From positions 86,910,618 through 86,974,617 of the forward strand of contig OZ024908.1 of assembly GCA_964017125.1 (NCBI GenBank): DNA of 64,000 nucleotides. The letters are read 5' to 3'. The position numbers were made by a program, and so were the translations under genes. Every line of letters begins with the position of its first letter. The first letter of the stretch is position 1. Below, one piece after another: positions 34,116 through 43,141 of the stretch. The notes beneath the pieces were generated by a model. The model saw nothing but the letters and a program-made list of their open reading frames with translations. It was not told the origin of the DNA and did no database searches. Origin of the DNA: Flabesymbios commensalis (Eukaryota; Annelida; Polychaeta; Terebellida; Flabelligeridae).

Positions 34116-35600
34116 GGTTAGGTTTTAAGTTAGTCTCCTGCAGGCACACAGCCGATGGGCTGTGCTCCTGCAGAAGAATAGCCAGGTCATTGTAATTTGA
34201 TCTTAAACCTCGACAGTTCCATTGTATAATTTTGTGGGCCATAATGAATTTTCCTGCCTCCCTGGTTTCATCTGTGCTTGGAGTGCAGCGACGGTGTCGG
34301 GAGATACAAATACCTCGCTATCGCTGCTTTCATCATCATCTGCACACTCCATGGATTCGTATCTGTTATACGTAGCGATCGGGTCATCAGTGTACTTGGG
34401 CATTCGACCACTACCTTTATTTGTGCTTTTCTTGTTAATTTGTTTTGTTTGTTCTGCTACTGGTGGTTTATTTACCGTTTCTTTGTTCTTATCTTTAATA
34501 TTTGTTTCGCCATTTTTTGTTTGTTTTGCATCCCTATTTGCCAGTGGCTTTGGGGGCAGACCATAGTTTATTTTTTGGCAGTGGAGGTATATTTGCTTGT
34601 ATTAAGTTTTGATATAGAGGATGCAGGTGTTGCGGAAAACATTTGTTGCACCAGTTGCAGATCTGATATCTACTGCATCAGTCTGGCAACCAACCGACAC
34701 AACCTGCTTCGCGAAAACACTGGCAAATGATGGTTGTTTGTTAGCCCCTTCAACAATTTTCCGAGCTTCAGGGAAGGAAATCTTTCGCTCTGTGCGAATA
34801 CGTTGGATTTCCTTCTCTGTAATCCATCGGGGACAATTTTTGGAATAGGCCGTATGTTCACCATTACAGTTGACACATTGCATTGCAGATGTGCAGGCGG
34901 TGTCTTGATGGTCAGGTTGTGCACACTTCGCGCACACCTTTGTTTTACTGCAGTTATCTTGGTGGTGTCCAAACTGTTGGCATTTGAAACACCTCAAAGG
35001 GCTGGGTACGTATGGCTGGACGGTACATCTCTCAAATCCAACCTTCAAGGTGGCCGGTGGGGTTGGCCGGTTGACAGTGAGGATGGCAGTGTTTACTCTA
35101 ATCATTTCTCCGTTTTTTTTAATGGTAACCATTCGTACATCAGTAACTCCTTGTTTTTTGAGCTGATTCAATAATTCCTCTCTTGTTGTATTTTTGAGCT
35201 CAGGAGTCCTGAGAACTCCCTTTGAGGTGTTTAGTGTCCTGTGTGGTGATACTTTCACAGGCACTTGGGCCAATTCCGTAATTGCTAGAAGCTTGGTAGA
35301 ATGCGTTTCTTGATGGTTTTAGGCTCTCCTACCAAGCCCTGGATTCCCTTTTAGATGGCAAATGTTGAGAGTCTGGAGAGAGATTTCTCATCATCTCCAG
35401 ACGTCATCATCAAAAATCTCGGAAAAAATATTTTAGCTTTTAGAATTTCCTCTCTGTTTTTTTTTATATCTTTCAAGGTATGCTTGGTCACTATCATAAT
35501 CCTTCTCATCGCTATTTTTCCGCTTTGTCGCTTTGTTATGTCCGTTATCCATGGTGTCTTGTGTTGTTTTTTCATCACCCTGGCTCTCCACCCACCACGG
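34116..35600 (-). mobile_element. LINE copy 2: ORF1 and start of ORF2
   Basis: It begins inside the ORF2 N-terminal region (shared with 30270-30390) and extends upstream through ORF1. Compared with the main copy it supplies the missing N-terminal and zinc-knuckle parts of ORF1. The 3-prime part of the element is absent. Confidence 0.88.
34245..35578 (-). pseudogene. LINE ORF1 with three CCHC knuckles, frameshifted
   Basis: From the N terminus: HKTPWITD, IFFPRFLMMTS, SLSRLSTFAI, then a TAA stop, KGIQGLVGEPKTIKK, and a frame change near 35290 that probably marks a deletion. The main block follows: VSPHRTLNTSKGVLR, FERCTVQPYVPSPLRCFKC, and knuckles CFKCQQFGHHQDNC, CAKCAQPDHQDTAC and CVNCNGEHTAYSKNC. 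The order IQKG/KGIQG...GEPK...VSPHRTLNTS...CFKC is typical of ORF1 in Nimb/I-group LINEs. Another frame change near 34570 precedes the acidic tail, and the TAA at the ORF2 overlap has become TTA. Confidence 0.82.
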
Positions 35601-35744
35601 AGCCCTACAAAGGGTAAACCTGCCCGCGGTAACCAGCAGGAAGTATTGTCAGAGCTACCAGGGTGATATACTCATAGCAAAAGAACACAGTTGCAATAAC
35701 CGCAGTACACATCCTTTCACCTGATTAGCCCATTGGCCATCGCC

Positions 35745-35855
35745 ATCTAGTGTCCACAATCGTGTATATAAAAATGGGAGTGGCGCTACCTTTCACTTTG
35801 TCTTGGATGATTGCTAATGAGATGAGACGATAATCGACAAGTATGGACACTAGAT
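35745..35855. repeat. 111-bp block with perfect 12-bp inverted ends
   Basis: ATCTAGTGTCCA at 35745-35756 and TGGACACTAGAT at 35844-35855 are exact inverse copies. The interior is unique here and contains TATATAAAAA. It could be a tiny MITE or part of a LINE 5-prime region. Confidence 0.5.
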
Positions 35856-36009
35856 CAACGAGACCAGCCTATTGATCTGGCCGGGCCCACCAGACCACCC
35901 GTCTCAATGAGATAAGGGCCAAAGTGGTGTGTTGGGAGTATGGAGTCCGCAGGCTCCTACACCCTCAACCACTAGGATCCCTTCTCCCACCTATACGGGA
36001 TGCAACCCA

Positions 36010-36082
36010 CGGCAAACAGGTTGAGGGTGTGTTTAGCCTCCTAAGGGGACCACGTGGAGGTAACACCCTCCCCCCCCCCCTT
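36010..36082. repeat. GC-rich block (diverged copy 3)
   Basis: GTGTTTAGCCTCCTAAGGGG, ACCACGTGGAGGTAACACCC and a C12-type run. It is related to the blocks at 31880 and 33200. Confidence 0.5.
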
Positions 36083-36184
36083 GAATTTGATAAAGAGTTT
36101 AAAAATTTCAGGGTGCATCCTCCCCCGAGAACTCATATTTTGTTTTATAGTAATGGTCTAGCCATCTAGCATGGTTTACCAAAT

Positions 36185-36525
36185 ATCGGCCATGTGAAAG
36201 TGAATAATGGCCGATAAGTGGCCATTTTGAATTTGATCAAGTCGATTTTTTCAAATGCATCTTCTTCTGAAATTTCAACATTTTGTTTTATAGTAATGGT
36301 TTGGCTATTAGTTTACCCAATATCAGGCCTGCCGAGGTGAATAATGGCCTATAGACGGCCATTTTGAATTTGATCGAGTTGACATTTTTTTAAAAGCATC
36401 CTGTCCTGAAACCTTACAATTTGTTTTATAGTAATGGTGTAGCTATCTTGCGTGGTTTTCATGATATTCTGCAATATCAGGACTGTCGAGGTGAATAATG
36501 GCCTATAGGCGGCCATGAGCTGGGT
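36185..36525. repeat. Tandem repeat, ~130-160-bp units
   Basis: Three units start at about 36199, 36331 and 36491 with GTGAATAATGGCC, followed by GGCCATTTTGAATTTGATC and TTTTATAGTAATGG. The units are diverged. Confidence 0.75.
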
Positions 36526-36744
36526 CAACTTCAAGGTCCAAAAAACGGAAAAGGCACAACTAGGAACATGTATGTGCAATATGACTGTAATCGGCCAAGT
36601 ACTTTCAGAGATATGCTCCGGAAACGAGATTTCACGGACAGCCCAACGCCGTAACAGCATCATTCTCTCCTCTGCAACATTGCGTATTGAATTCAAATTA
36701 AAAATATTTCAACCTGTTTATCATCCACCTGGAAGTAACCCACA

Positions 36745-37060
36745 TACCAACAAGAGGACTGAAGTACTATATCATCCCCCGCCATAAATTAGGTTAGACT
36801 TTTTGCGGTCGCAAATATTTAAAAAGTTGATTTGTGGTGGCCATTTTAAATTTTAGTAAAATCACAAGCACATTTCCAGATGGTGGGTAATGTGATAGTA
36901 CAATGTGAATTAATAATGATTTCAATTTTTCAGTTTTTGCTCCCACAAGAAAATATGAACTTTATCCATGGCGGCCATTTTGAATTTCAGTAAAACTCTC
37001 ACATCTCGATATCGTGGGGAATGTGATGATTTGAATAATTTGAAGGGATCTGTCTGTCCA
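36745..37060. repeat. Dispersed repeat with GGCGGCCATTTTGAATTTC units
   Basis: Begins AACAAGAGGACTGAAG, then CATAAATTAGGTTAGACT, CATTTCCAGATGGTGGGTAA and the GGCGGCCATTTTGAATTTC motif. Colinear with 50735-51180. No coding sequence. Confidence 0.75.
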
Positions 37061-37410
37061 GTTTGACAGACATGCTAATACTCGATAGATAAAACAACGA
37101 AATGTATAAGAGTATAAGAGAGGTCAAGGTTACTCATGTTCCGTGGTGTAGAAATATCTGATAAAAATGAATTGTTCAACGTCAAAGTCGAAGAAAGTGA
37201 TATGAGCCGTCTGAAATCGATGTTGAAGAAAGGTTGCTTCACAATCTTTTGGCACATGATGACGGCCATGTTCCTATTCTGCAAAGACATACACAAGTAG
37301 AGATGTTGGACATTGGATTTACACAGGGATTTTTGCCAAATGTGCTCACGGTATATTGAAGAACATCTATTTACCCTTGGCATATCCATAGCAAGTAGCG
37401 ACACAATAAT

Positions 37411-37580
37411 TTTGTCGAGATCGACGAGTCTATGTTTGGAAAGAAACAAAAATATTATAGAGAGAAAAAGGGCAAGGATTGTTGGGTATTTGAAAGGAAG
37501 CAGCGCTATGCAGCTAAACTCGTATTGCAAATGGTGCCAGACAGAAAAAAGGCCACGTTACTGGCCTTCTTACAAAAAAA
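37411..37580 (+). pseudogene. Merlin/IS1595-type (ISXO2-like) transposase fragment
   Basis: The plus-strand frame from 37411 reads FVEIDESMFGKKQKYYREKK, then GKDCWVFERKQRYAAKLVLQ and MVPDRKKATLLAFLQ. The I-D-E-S-x-F-G-K block carries the first acidic residue of the DDE site in ISXO2-like transposases. The W-V-F...VPDR-x-x-A-T-L-L pattern matches the next strands. Upstream in this frame a stop occurs within about 10 codons, and the C-terminal catalytic part is not evident, so this is a short decayed fragment. Terminal repeats were not found. Confidence 0.6.
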
Positions 37581-37694
37581 TAGGCTGGGTTCTGTTGCGA
37601 CCTGTTGAAATGAACATGGTAAAAGGGATTGCACTGGGATGTATTTTTGAAGGAGATTTGAATTTGTTCTGAATTCCTATCAGAGGAAGCCCCA

Positions 37695-38210
37695 AAAAAC
37701 CTGGAAATGTAAAAGAAATGGACCCTGCTGAGAATCGCCGGACTCCCTGTGACAAGAGAATTAATGATCTCCCATGTTAGAACAGCACTGGAAAAGGAGA
37801 AACAAGACTTATCTGTTAAAGGGTTTATGAAATTTGTGATGAATGCTAAAGTGCCAAATCACACATTGATGTGCGACATTACATTTGAACAGATATAAGC
37901 CACATTTTAACAGATTTAAGCCATATGCATAGATACATAGAACTGTTGTAAGACTTCACATCAATACATTCATAGAAGCAGGGAGTGCGAAATTGGTGGT
38001 GCGGCAGAAACCATCCACTCTACAGAGAGCTGGAAATGACATAGATATATTGATGACAATACACATGCCACTACAAGTTAGGGACTTCTTCTTGATACCG
38101 ATTCTTAAGTTCATCTGGAGTATATTTGAGTTATACATCACAATGTTCCAAATAAGTGATGTCATTCAAACCAAAAAGGAAAATGGGGTCCCGATACTTG
38201 TCACTCACTA
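37695..38210 (+). pseudogene. Unrecognised coding-like segments
   Basis: Two plus-strand stretches read like protein. The first, about 37706-37895, reads LLRIAGLPVTRELMISHVRT, then KGFMKFVMNAKVPNHTLMCD. The second, about 37935-38100, reads RTVVRLHINTFIEAGSAKLV and RQKPSTLQRAGNDIDILMTI. They are separated by stops. Low-complexity bias is absent, which favours former coding. I do not recognise the family. Confidence 0.35.
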
Positions 38211-38335
38211 GATGTCGCTCAGGGCAACTGGGTCCAATGTACCAATGTTTACATTCTCAGCGCACTCGCACGTTATACTAGATTATCTCCGACTGTTTTA
38301 CATCACTTGAATCGCTTTTACATTGCACTGTCATT

Positions 38336-38442
38336 ATGTCAAAAGTAAAATGTTATGAAAATTGGATATTGAAACAGCTCCGAGAAGAACTGCGAAGCAG
38401 AAAAAAAAAGATTAGTGGCCGCAAGAAGGAATTGATCGGGAG
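38336..38442 (+). CDS. SAP-domain gene, exon 1
   Basis: The ATG at 38336 opens 35 codons plus two bases, followed by the donor GTATGT. The product begins MSKVKCYENWILKQLREELR, then SRKKKISGRKKELIG. The W-x-x-x-x-L-R-E-E-L...S-G-x-K-x-E-L-I pattern is that of SAP domains (SAF-A/B, Acinus, PIAS), a helix-turn-helix that binds AT-rich DNA. Exon 2 at 39140 restores the split Arg codon and finishes the SAP helix. From memory, SAP domains at the N terminus are common in large invertebrate families with SWIM zinc-finger and YqaJ exonuclease domains; that part is not seen here. Confidence 0.65.
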
Positions 38443-39139
38443 GTATGTACACGGCGCTGAGCGATAATAAGTGCTAATCTCAGTCGTAGACATGTGATGT
38501 GGATCATGTTAAACAGGAGTCGTTGAACTGACGTTGAATTAATGTTGGTCCACTGTCAACGACGCTGATACAATATTAAAAAAACTGACCAGTTCCTGTG
38601 TAACGCTGAATGTGGGCTGTTGAAAATTTCAATTTCAAAATTCATAAAGTAGAGCTGCAAGAGTGTAGTCTATAGCCTACACTTCAATTTCAAAGTCAAA
38701 GTACACTTCAAATTGATCACAGGTCTAGACTATAGAATAAAAAGCCTAATATTAATAATATTAGATTTATTTCGGGACAGGAATCGTGATACTTTTAATG
38801 AGCTAATATTATACAATTCATAAATAAACATAGACAAAGTGATAATATCTTAGGCATTTATTACCTATGAAACATTATTATTATTCTATTCTCCATATAT
38901 TTCAAAATCACACGTAGACAAGTTTATGTATAATGACAATGACTATACCAGTAGGCCTATTTAGCCTAGTTGTCCACCTATTTACATGGCTATAATCTGT
39001 TCATTTAATAATTTACCACTGCTGTTGCAATCATGCAGCTATGATAAAATATTCAGGTTAATAAAAGGGTGTTATTTTCACTAATCATTTTCAAATTTAT
39101 ATAGGGCCTGGTTCTAAATATACATGTTGTTTATTTTAG

Positions 39140-39318
39140 ATTGGAATTTATGGATGTCAATAACATCCAGCAAGACATCATAGATGAATATGAAATGACC
39201 GTACCAGATGCATCAAGTTATAAAGATATACACTTGGGAATGAAGGATTCAATCCCTATTGTCGATCAGAAACGGATCGACATATTTCTTAGGCAATATG
39301 ACAAGGGATTTGACAAAA
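39140..39318 (+). CDS. SAP-domain gene, exon 2, cut by an antisense LINE
   Basis: It follows the acceptor TTATTTTAG. The phase-2 join with exon 1 (AG|A) gives ELIG-R-LEFMDVNNIQQDIID, then EYEMTVPDASSYKDIHLGMK and RIDIFLRQYDKGFDK. The frame is open to the LINE insertion at 39319. Whether the exon once continued or ended here is unclear, because the LINE tail itself begins GTAAGTAAG, a donor-like word. Confidence 0.6.
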
Positions 39319-39984
39319 GTAAGTAAGTAAGTAAGTAAAATGCTTTACTTTACTTTTCGGCCAGTATGGCCATTTAAGTGAAAATTCCGAGTATTTCAAT
39401 ATCCCATATTGTATAGTTAAAGTAGTAAAGAAAAGACAAAGCCAATAAAAGCATGATCGTACTAAAATATTCAGTTTAAAATGTTTGATATGATAAGATG
39501 ACGATGCTCCTGGCACCTATATGTAACGAGTCTGATGACATGTTGTAGCGCCTGCACTATAACACAGTTTAATGAGTATAAAAATATCAGTATAAATAAT
39601 GTAAAATATGAAGTGATTATAAAATGAACGACTTATCAAGTCACTATATCTCCATGAAATTGGAGTGAGTGTGTGAAAACTACAAGTCTAAGTCTAATAA
39701 TTGAAACATATAATACAGGTTACATTTCCGAAGGAACTGAATAATAAAACCTGCAGGAGTGACCCTAAATAGCTCAAATAGGGAATTAAATGCAAAATAC
39801 TTCCTTCTGATGTGCGCATATTTTGCACAACTGAGAAGGACATGTCTTACAGTGAGACGAGTATTGCAGCACATATGTCGCAATTCTCCTCTCAATAAAT
39901 ACCCGTTTGTTAAATAGGCATGGCCAATTCTGGCCCTGCATAAGACAACGTCATCTCTTTGGTGTTCCATTGGTGTGAAAGACC
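39319..39984 (-). mobile_element. 5-prime-truncated LINE, antisense to the SAP gene
   Basis: (GTAA)n tail, the CGGCCAGTATGGCC hairpin, the 3-prime UTR, then the last about 85 codons of ORF2 (MEHQRDDVVLCRARIGHAYL to the FELFR region). It ends at CCATTGGTGTGAAAGACC. Compared with the main copy, the stop of ORF2 is shifted by a few codons. No clear TSD is visible, so the right flank may be rearranged. Confidence 0.85.
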
Positions 39985-40334
39985 AGCTTCACAGATATGA
40001 CATTTTTTTCATATATATATATATATTTAGAATATGGCAACATATCTGGGGTCAAATCCATAGTTAAAATTTGGCCCATTTAACATCCTACTACTAGTAC
40101 TAGATTTGTAAATTGATAGTATTGTTGTGATTCCCTTTGCTATAAACACATTAACATCATTCCTGTTTGATCTCAAGAAATTTTTTACAGAAGAATAATT
40201 TTTCATTTTGTAGCTTTGTTTATATGGAATTATCACATGCCTAGTGCCTACATTTGCAGACATGGAAACAATTTGACATACCAGGTACTTCAAAGATGTA
40301 ATTTTCTTCTTTTAAAACATAAAACATGAAACAT

Positions 40335-40461
40335 TGTCACTCCAAGATCCGGTCACTTCATCGCCAATGATGCCAACATCCCAGAGACTGTCAGCTGAGA
40401 ATATTCCATCTCATGATATTTCCAGACCACCATCTATGTCATCTGCTTCAGAAGAAGCTCA
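40335..40461 (+). CDS. Ser/Pro-rich exon candidate, unit 1
   Basis: The frame TLSLQDPVTSSPMMPTSQRL, then SAENIPSHDISRPPSMSSAS ends at AAG before GTTTCG, a possible donor. The paralogous unit 2 keeps the frame with replacements such as Q/H and N/K-type changes. It may be a disordered linker exon of the SAP gene upstream; the link is an inference. Confidence 0.3.
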
Positions 40462-40972
40462 AGGTTTCGTATGAATACATTTTGTAGCTTTGTTTATGGA
40501 ATTATCACATATCTGCTAGTGCCTACATTTGCAGACATGGAAACAATTTGATATACTGGTTACTTCAAAGATGTAATTTTCTACTTTTAAAACATAAACA
40601 TAACCTTTTTCACTAATCACGGCTTGTTTTTTTAAATTAATTTATCAGCTGTTTAAATATCCGTGCGGTTATCGGTAACAAATGTAACTTTGACAAATAT
40701 TTGGTGTTAATTTAAACAAATATGATTAATTTTCTGGACATTTATCTATTACAATTTCACTTCAAAAGTGCTAAATAATTCCACTACAGTGTACTAGGTG
40801 GTGAAATAAGTGTCAATTTTGATAGCTTTTTTTATGCTGTAAATCTTTTTGAGGGCTATTTGCATTTGACATCACTGCAAAAGGTCTCCCAAAACTCACA
40901 ATTTTATCAATGCAATTTTTTTCCTAGATGAATCCATTGTGTAGAAGTTTACATTATAAATTTTCAGATTTG

Positions 40973-41118
40973 AAGAAACAACGACACTCCACGATCCGGT
41001 CACTTCAACGCCAATGATGCCAACATCCCATAGACTGTCAGCTGTGAATATTCAATCTCATATTTCCATACCACCATCCATGTCATCTGCTTCTTTTGAA
41101 GCAGATGACAAAATGTGG
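40973..41118 (+). CDS. Ser/Pro-rich exon candidate, unit 2
   Basis: It follows ATTTTCAG and reads DPVTSTPMMPTSHRLSAVNI, then SIPPSMSSASFEADDKM. Two tandem units keeping the same reading frame suggest coding, but both are short and the family is unknown. Confidence 0.3.
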
Positions 41119-41393
41119 TATGACCACATTTTGTAGCTTGTAGCTTTGTTTATATGGAATTATCACATGCCTAGTGCCTACATTTGCAGACATGGAAGCA
41201 ATTTGACATACCAGGTACTTCAAAGATGTAATTTTCTTCTTTTAAAACATAAACATAACCTTTTTCACTAATCACGACTATTGTTTTTTTAAATTCATTT
41301 TATCAGCTGTTTAAATATCCGTTATCGGGAACAAAGGTAATTTTGAAAAATGTTTGGTGTTAACTTAAACAAATATGATTAATTTCTGGACAT

Positions 41394-41451
41394 AGTAAGT
41401 AAGTAAAATGCTTTACTTCACTTTTCGGCCAGTATGGCCATTTAGGTGAAA
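41394..41451 (-). mobile_element. 58-bp LINE tail insertion with 12-bp TSD
   Basis: Only the (GTAA)n tail, the GAAGTAAAGC module and the GGCCATACTGGCC hairpin are present. It is flanked by ATTTCTGGACAT at 41382-41393 and 41452-41463. The unit-1 paralog near 40731 is the empty site. This is an extreme 5-prime truncation. Confidence 0.95.
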
Positions 41452-41598
41452 ATTTCTGGACATGTATCTATTACAATTTCACTTCAAAGGGCTAAATAAT
41501 TCTACTAGGTGGTGAAATAAGTGTCAATTTTGATTGCTTCTTTCATGCTGTAAATCTTTTTGAGGGCTATTTGCATTTGAAATCACTGCAAAAGGTTG

Positions 41599-41655
41599 CG
41601 TAGTAGTACGTCACTTTTCAGCACAAAGGTCTTTTAAGTGACATTATAATACAAT
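41599..41655 (-). mobile_element. SINE-like unit, 3-prime-end fragment
   Basis: TAGTAGTACGTCACTTTTCA, then AAGGTCTTTTAAGTGACATT. About 57 bp of the family tail, directly next to a second copy. Confidence 0.8.
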
Positions 41656-41992
41656 ATGTAGTAGTAGTAGTAGTAAATCATTGCTTTACGTCACTTTTCG
41701 GCACTAAAGGTTTTTTAAGTGACATGATAATACGATAAAAACGTTGTAGTCAATTGATGAGATGAAATGATGTACAGATGATGATGTGAGGGTGGGGGTG
41801 ATAGGGCATGGTGGGTTAATGAGAGCGTTTTCCTTCGCTCCCCGATAAGGGGTTTGGGGCATATCTAGGGGATCTACCCCCAGACATGCCCAGGCGGTCG
41901 GAGACTTTGGTTTCGCTGTGCAATTTAATACTGAAACTCTGTGGCATTTCGCGCAGCTCCGCTATCCTCGGGTCGGATAGTCCCCAGAGTAA
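41656..41992 (-). mobile_element. SINE-like unit, 5-prime truncated
   Basis: Runs from (TAG)5 to GATAGTCCCCAGAGTAA, about half the unit. The flank after it (41993-42115) holds a 40-codon frame, VVFNKVAVLCIQNIRRNGKS then PVQCGQCREMPTPAEKK, whose C-x-x-C pair is curious but unassigned. Confidence 0.85.
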
Positions 41993-42164
41993 TGTTGTCT
42001 TTAATAAGGTTGCAGTTCTTTGTATTCAAAATATCCGAAGAAATGGCAAAAGTATTTTTTACAGCGTACCCGTGCAGTGCGGACAATGTCGAGAAATGCC
42101 TACACCAGCAGAAAAAAAGTGATGTAGCACACGTCGCACTGAGTGTGTAACATTGTCAGAGTAA

Positions 42165-42640
42165 GTAAGTCAAGTGTCTTCTTGAATTGTCTTAACGTCA
42201 CTTTTTTTAAATTCAATGAAATTGCCCGGAGAAAAACCCTCTCCCCCCACATTGACAGGTGTTTAATAACACAATTTTAGATCCTAATGTTTTGCGTCTG
42301 GCGAAGGAATGTTTTTTTGCAAGACAAAAACTCATTTAAGTGACAATTCATAGTAGAACAATCTCCTTATGTTGCATAGTAAATTAGTAAAGTAAAAAGA
42401 CCAAACTAATAACAGCATGTTCACACTAAAATATTCAGTTAAAAACGTTTGATAATAAAATGATGGTGCTGTATATGTAGCGAGTTTTATTTAATGACAT
42501 GTTGCAGTGCATGCACCATTTTATGGGGACATGAACGGTTGGGACGTGGAAACCGCCATGTGGTGCAAGTTGCGGTGTGTTGGTGATAAGACGTCGGTAT
42601 CCAGAGCAAAGCTGCGGGATCTACACAGGCTCTTATCAAG
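42165..42640 (-). mobile_element. Diverged LINE-derived fragment
   Basis: Has AAGTGACAATTCATAGTAGA as at 33440, and a diverged version of the LINE 3-prime UTR block (CTAAAATATTCAGTT, GATAATAAAATGATGGTGC). 42507-42640 is open (GWDVETAMWCKLRCVGDKTS) but unrecognised. Confidence 0.55.
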
Positions 42641-42875
42641 TAGTAGTAGTAAATCATGGCTTTACGTCACTTTCCGGCACAAAAGGTCTTTTAAGTGACA
42701 TTATAATACAATAAAAACGTTGTAGTCAAATGATGAGATGAATGATGTACAGATGATGATGTGAGGGTGGGGGTGATAGGGCATGGTGGGTTATTGAGAG
42801 CGTTTTCCTTCGCTCGCCAGATAAGGGGTTCTGGGCATGTCTATATACCCCCAGACTTGCCTAGACGGCCGGAGG
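42641..42875 (-). mobile_element. SINE-like unit, 5-prime truncated
   Basis: From (TAG)3 to AGACGGCCGGAGG. About 235 bp of the 3-prime end; no clear TSD. 42876-43140 has no recognised gene. Confidence 0.85.
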
Positions 42876-43141
42876 CTAAAAAGGAGTGAAATTTCTGACC
42901 AAGGGGTTAGAGAAGTAAGCTTAGAAGATGTCAAAATCACGAATACGCTATCTCGGAAACAGTGCGTCTGACGCTGAAAAAGAGTGACATTTGAGCCCAG
43001 GGGGAATATAGTTCTTATGTACATAATACCGTTTGAGGGTCTTGGCAAAATTTCATTAAATCAAAATCGCTGACACAAATCAAACGTGGTTACCAATCAG
43101 GAAATTTGCAAAATACAAAGTGGCGTCCAAACTCCCTGTAG

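Larger units (their letters stand above)
40200..41600. repeat. ~655-bp tandem duplication (with a third partial copy)
   Basis: Blocks in 40338-40890 recur in the same order at 40985-41600: CGATCCGGTCACTTC..., TTGTAGCTTTGTTTATATGG, ATCAGCTGTTTAAATATCCG and AATAAGTGTCAATTTTGAT. The TTGTAGCTTTG block also occurs once more at about 40207. The second unit carries a LINE tail at 41394-41451 that the first lacks. Confidence 0.85.

Noticed and set aside
37075-37530. 151-residue minus-strand frame
   Set aside because: Overlaps the Merlin-like frame on the plus strand, which has specific motifs.
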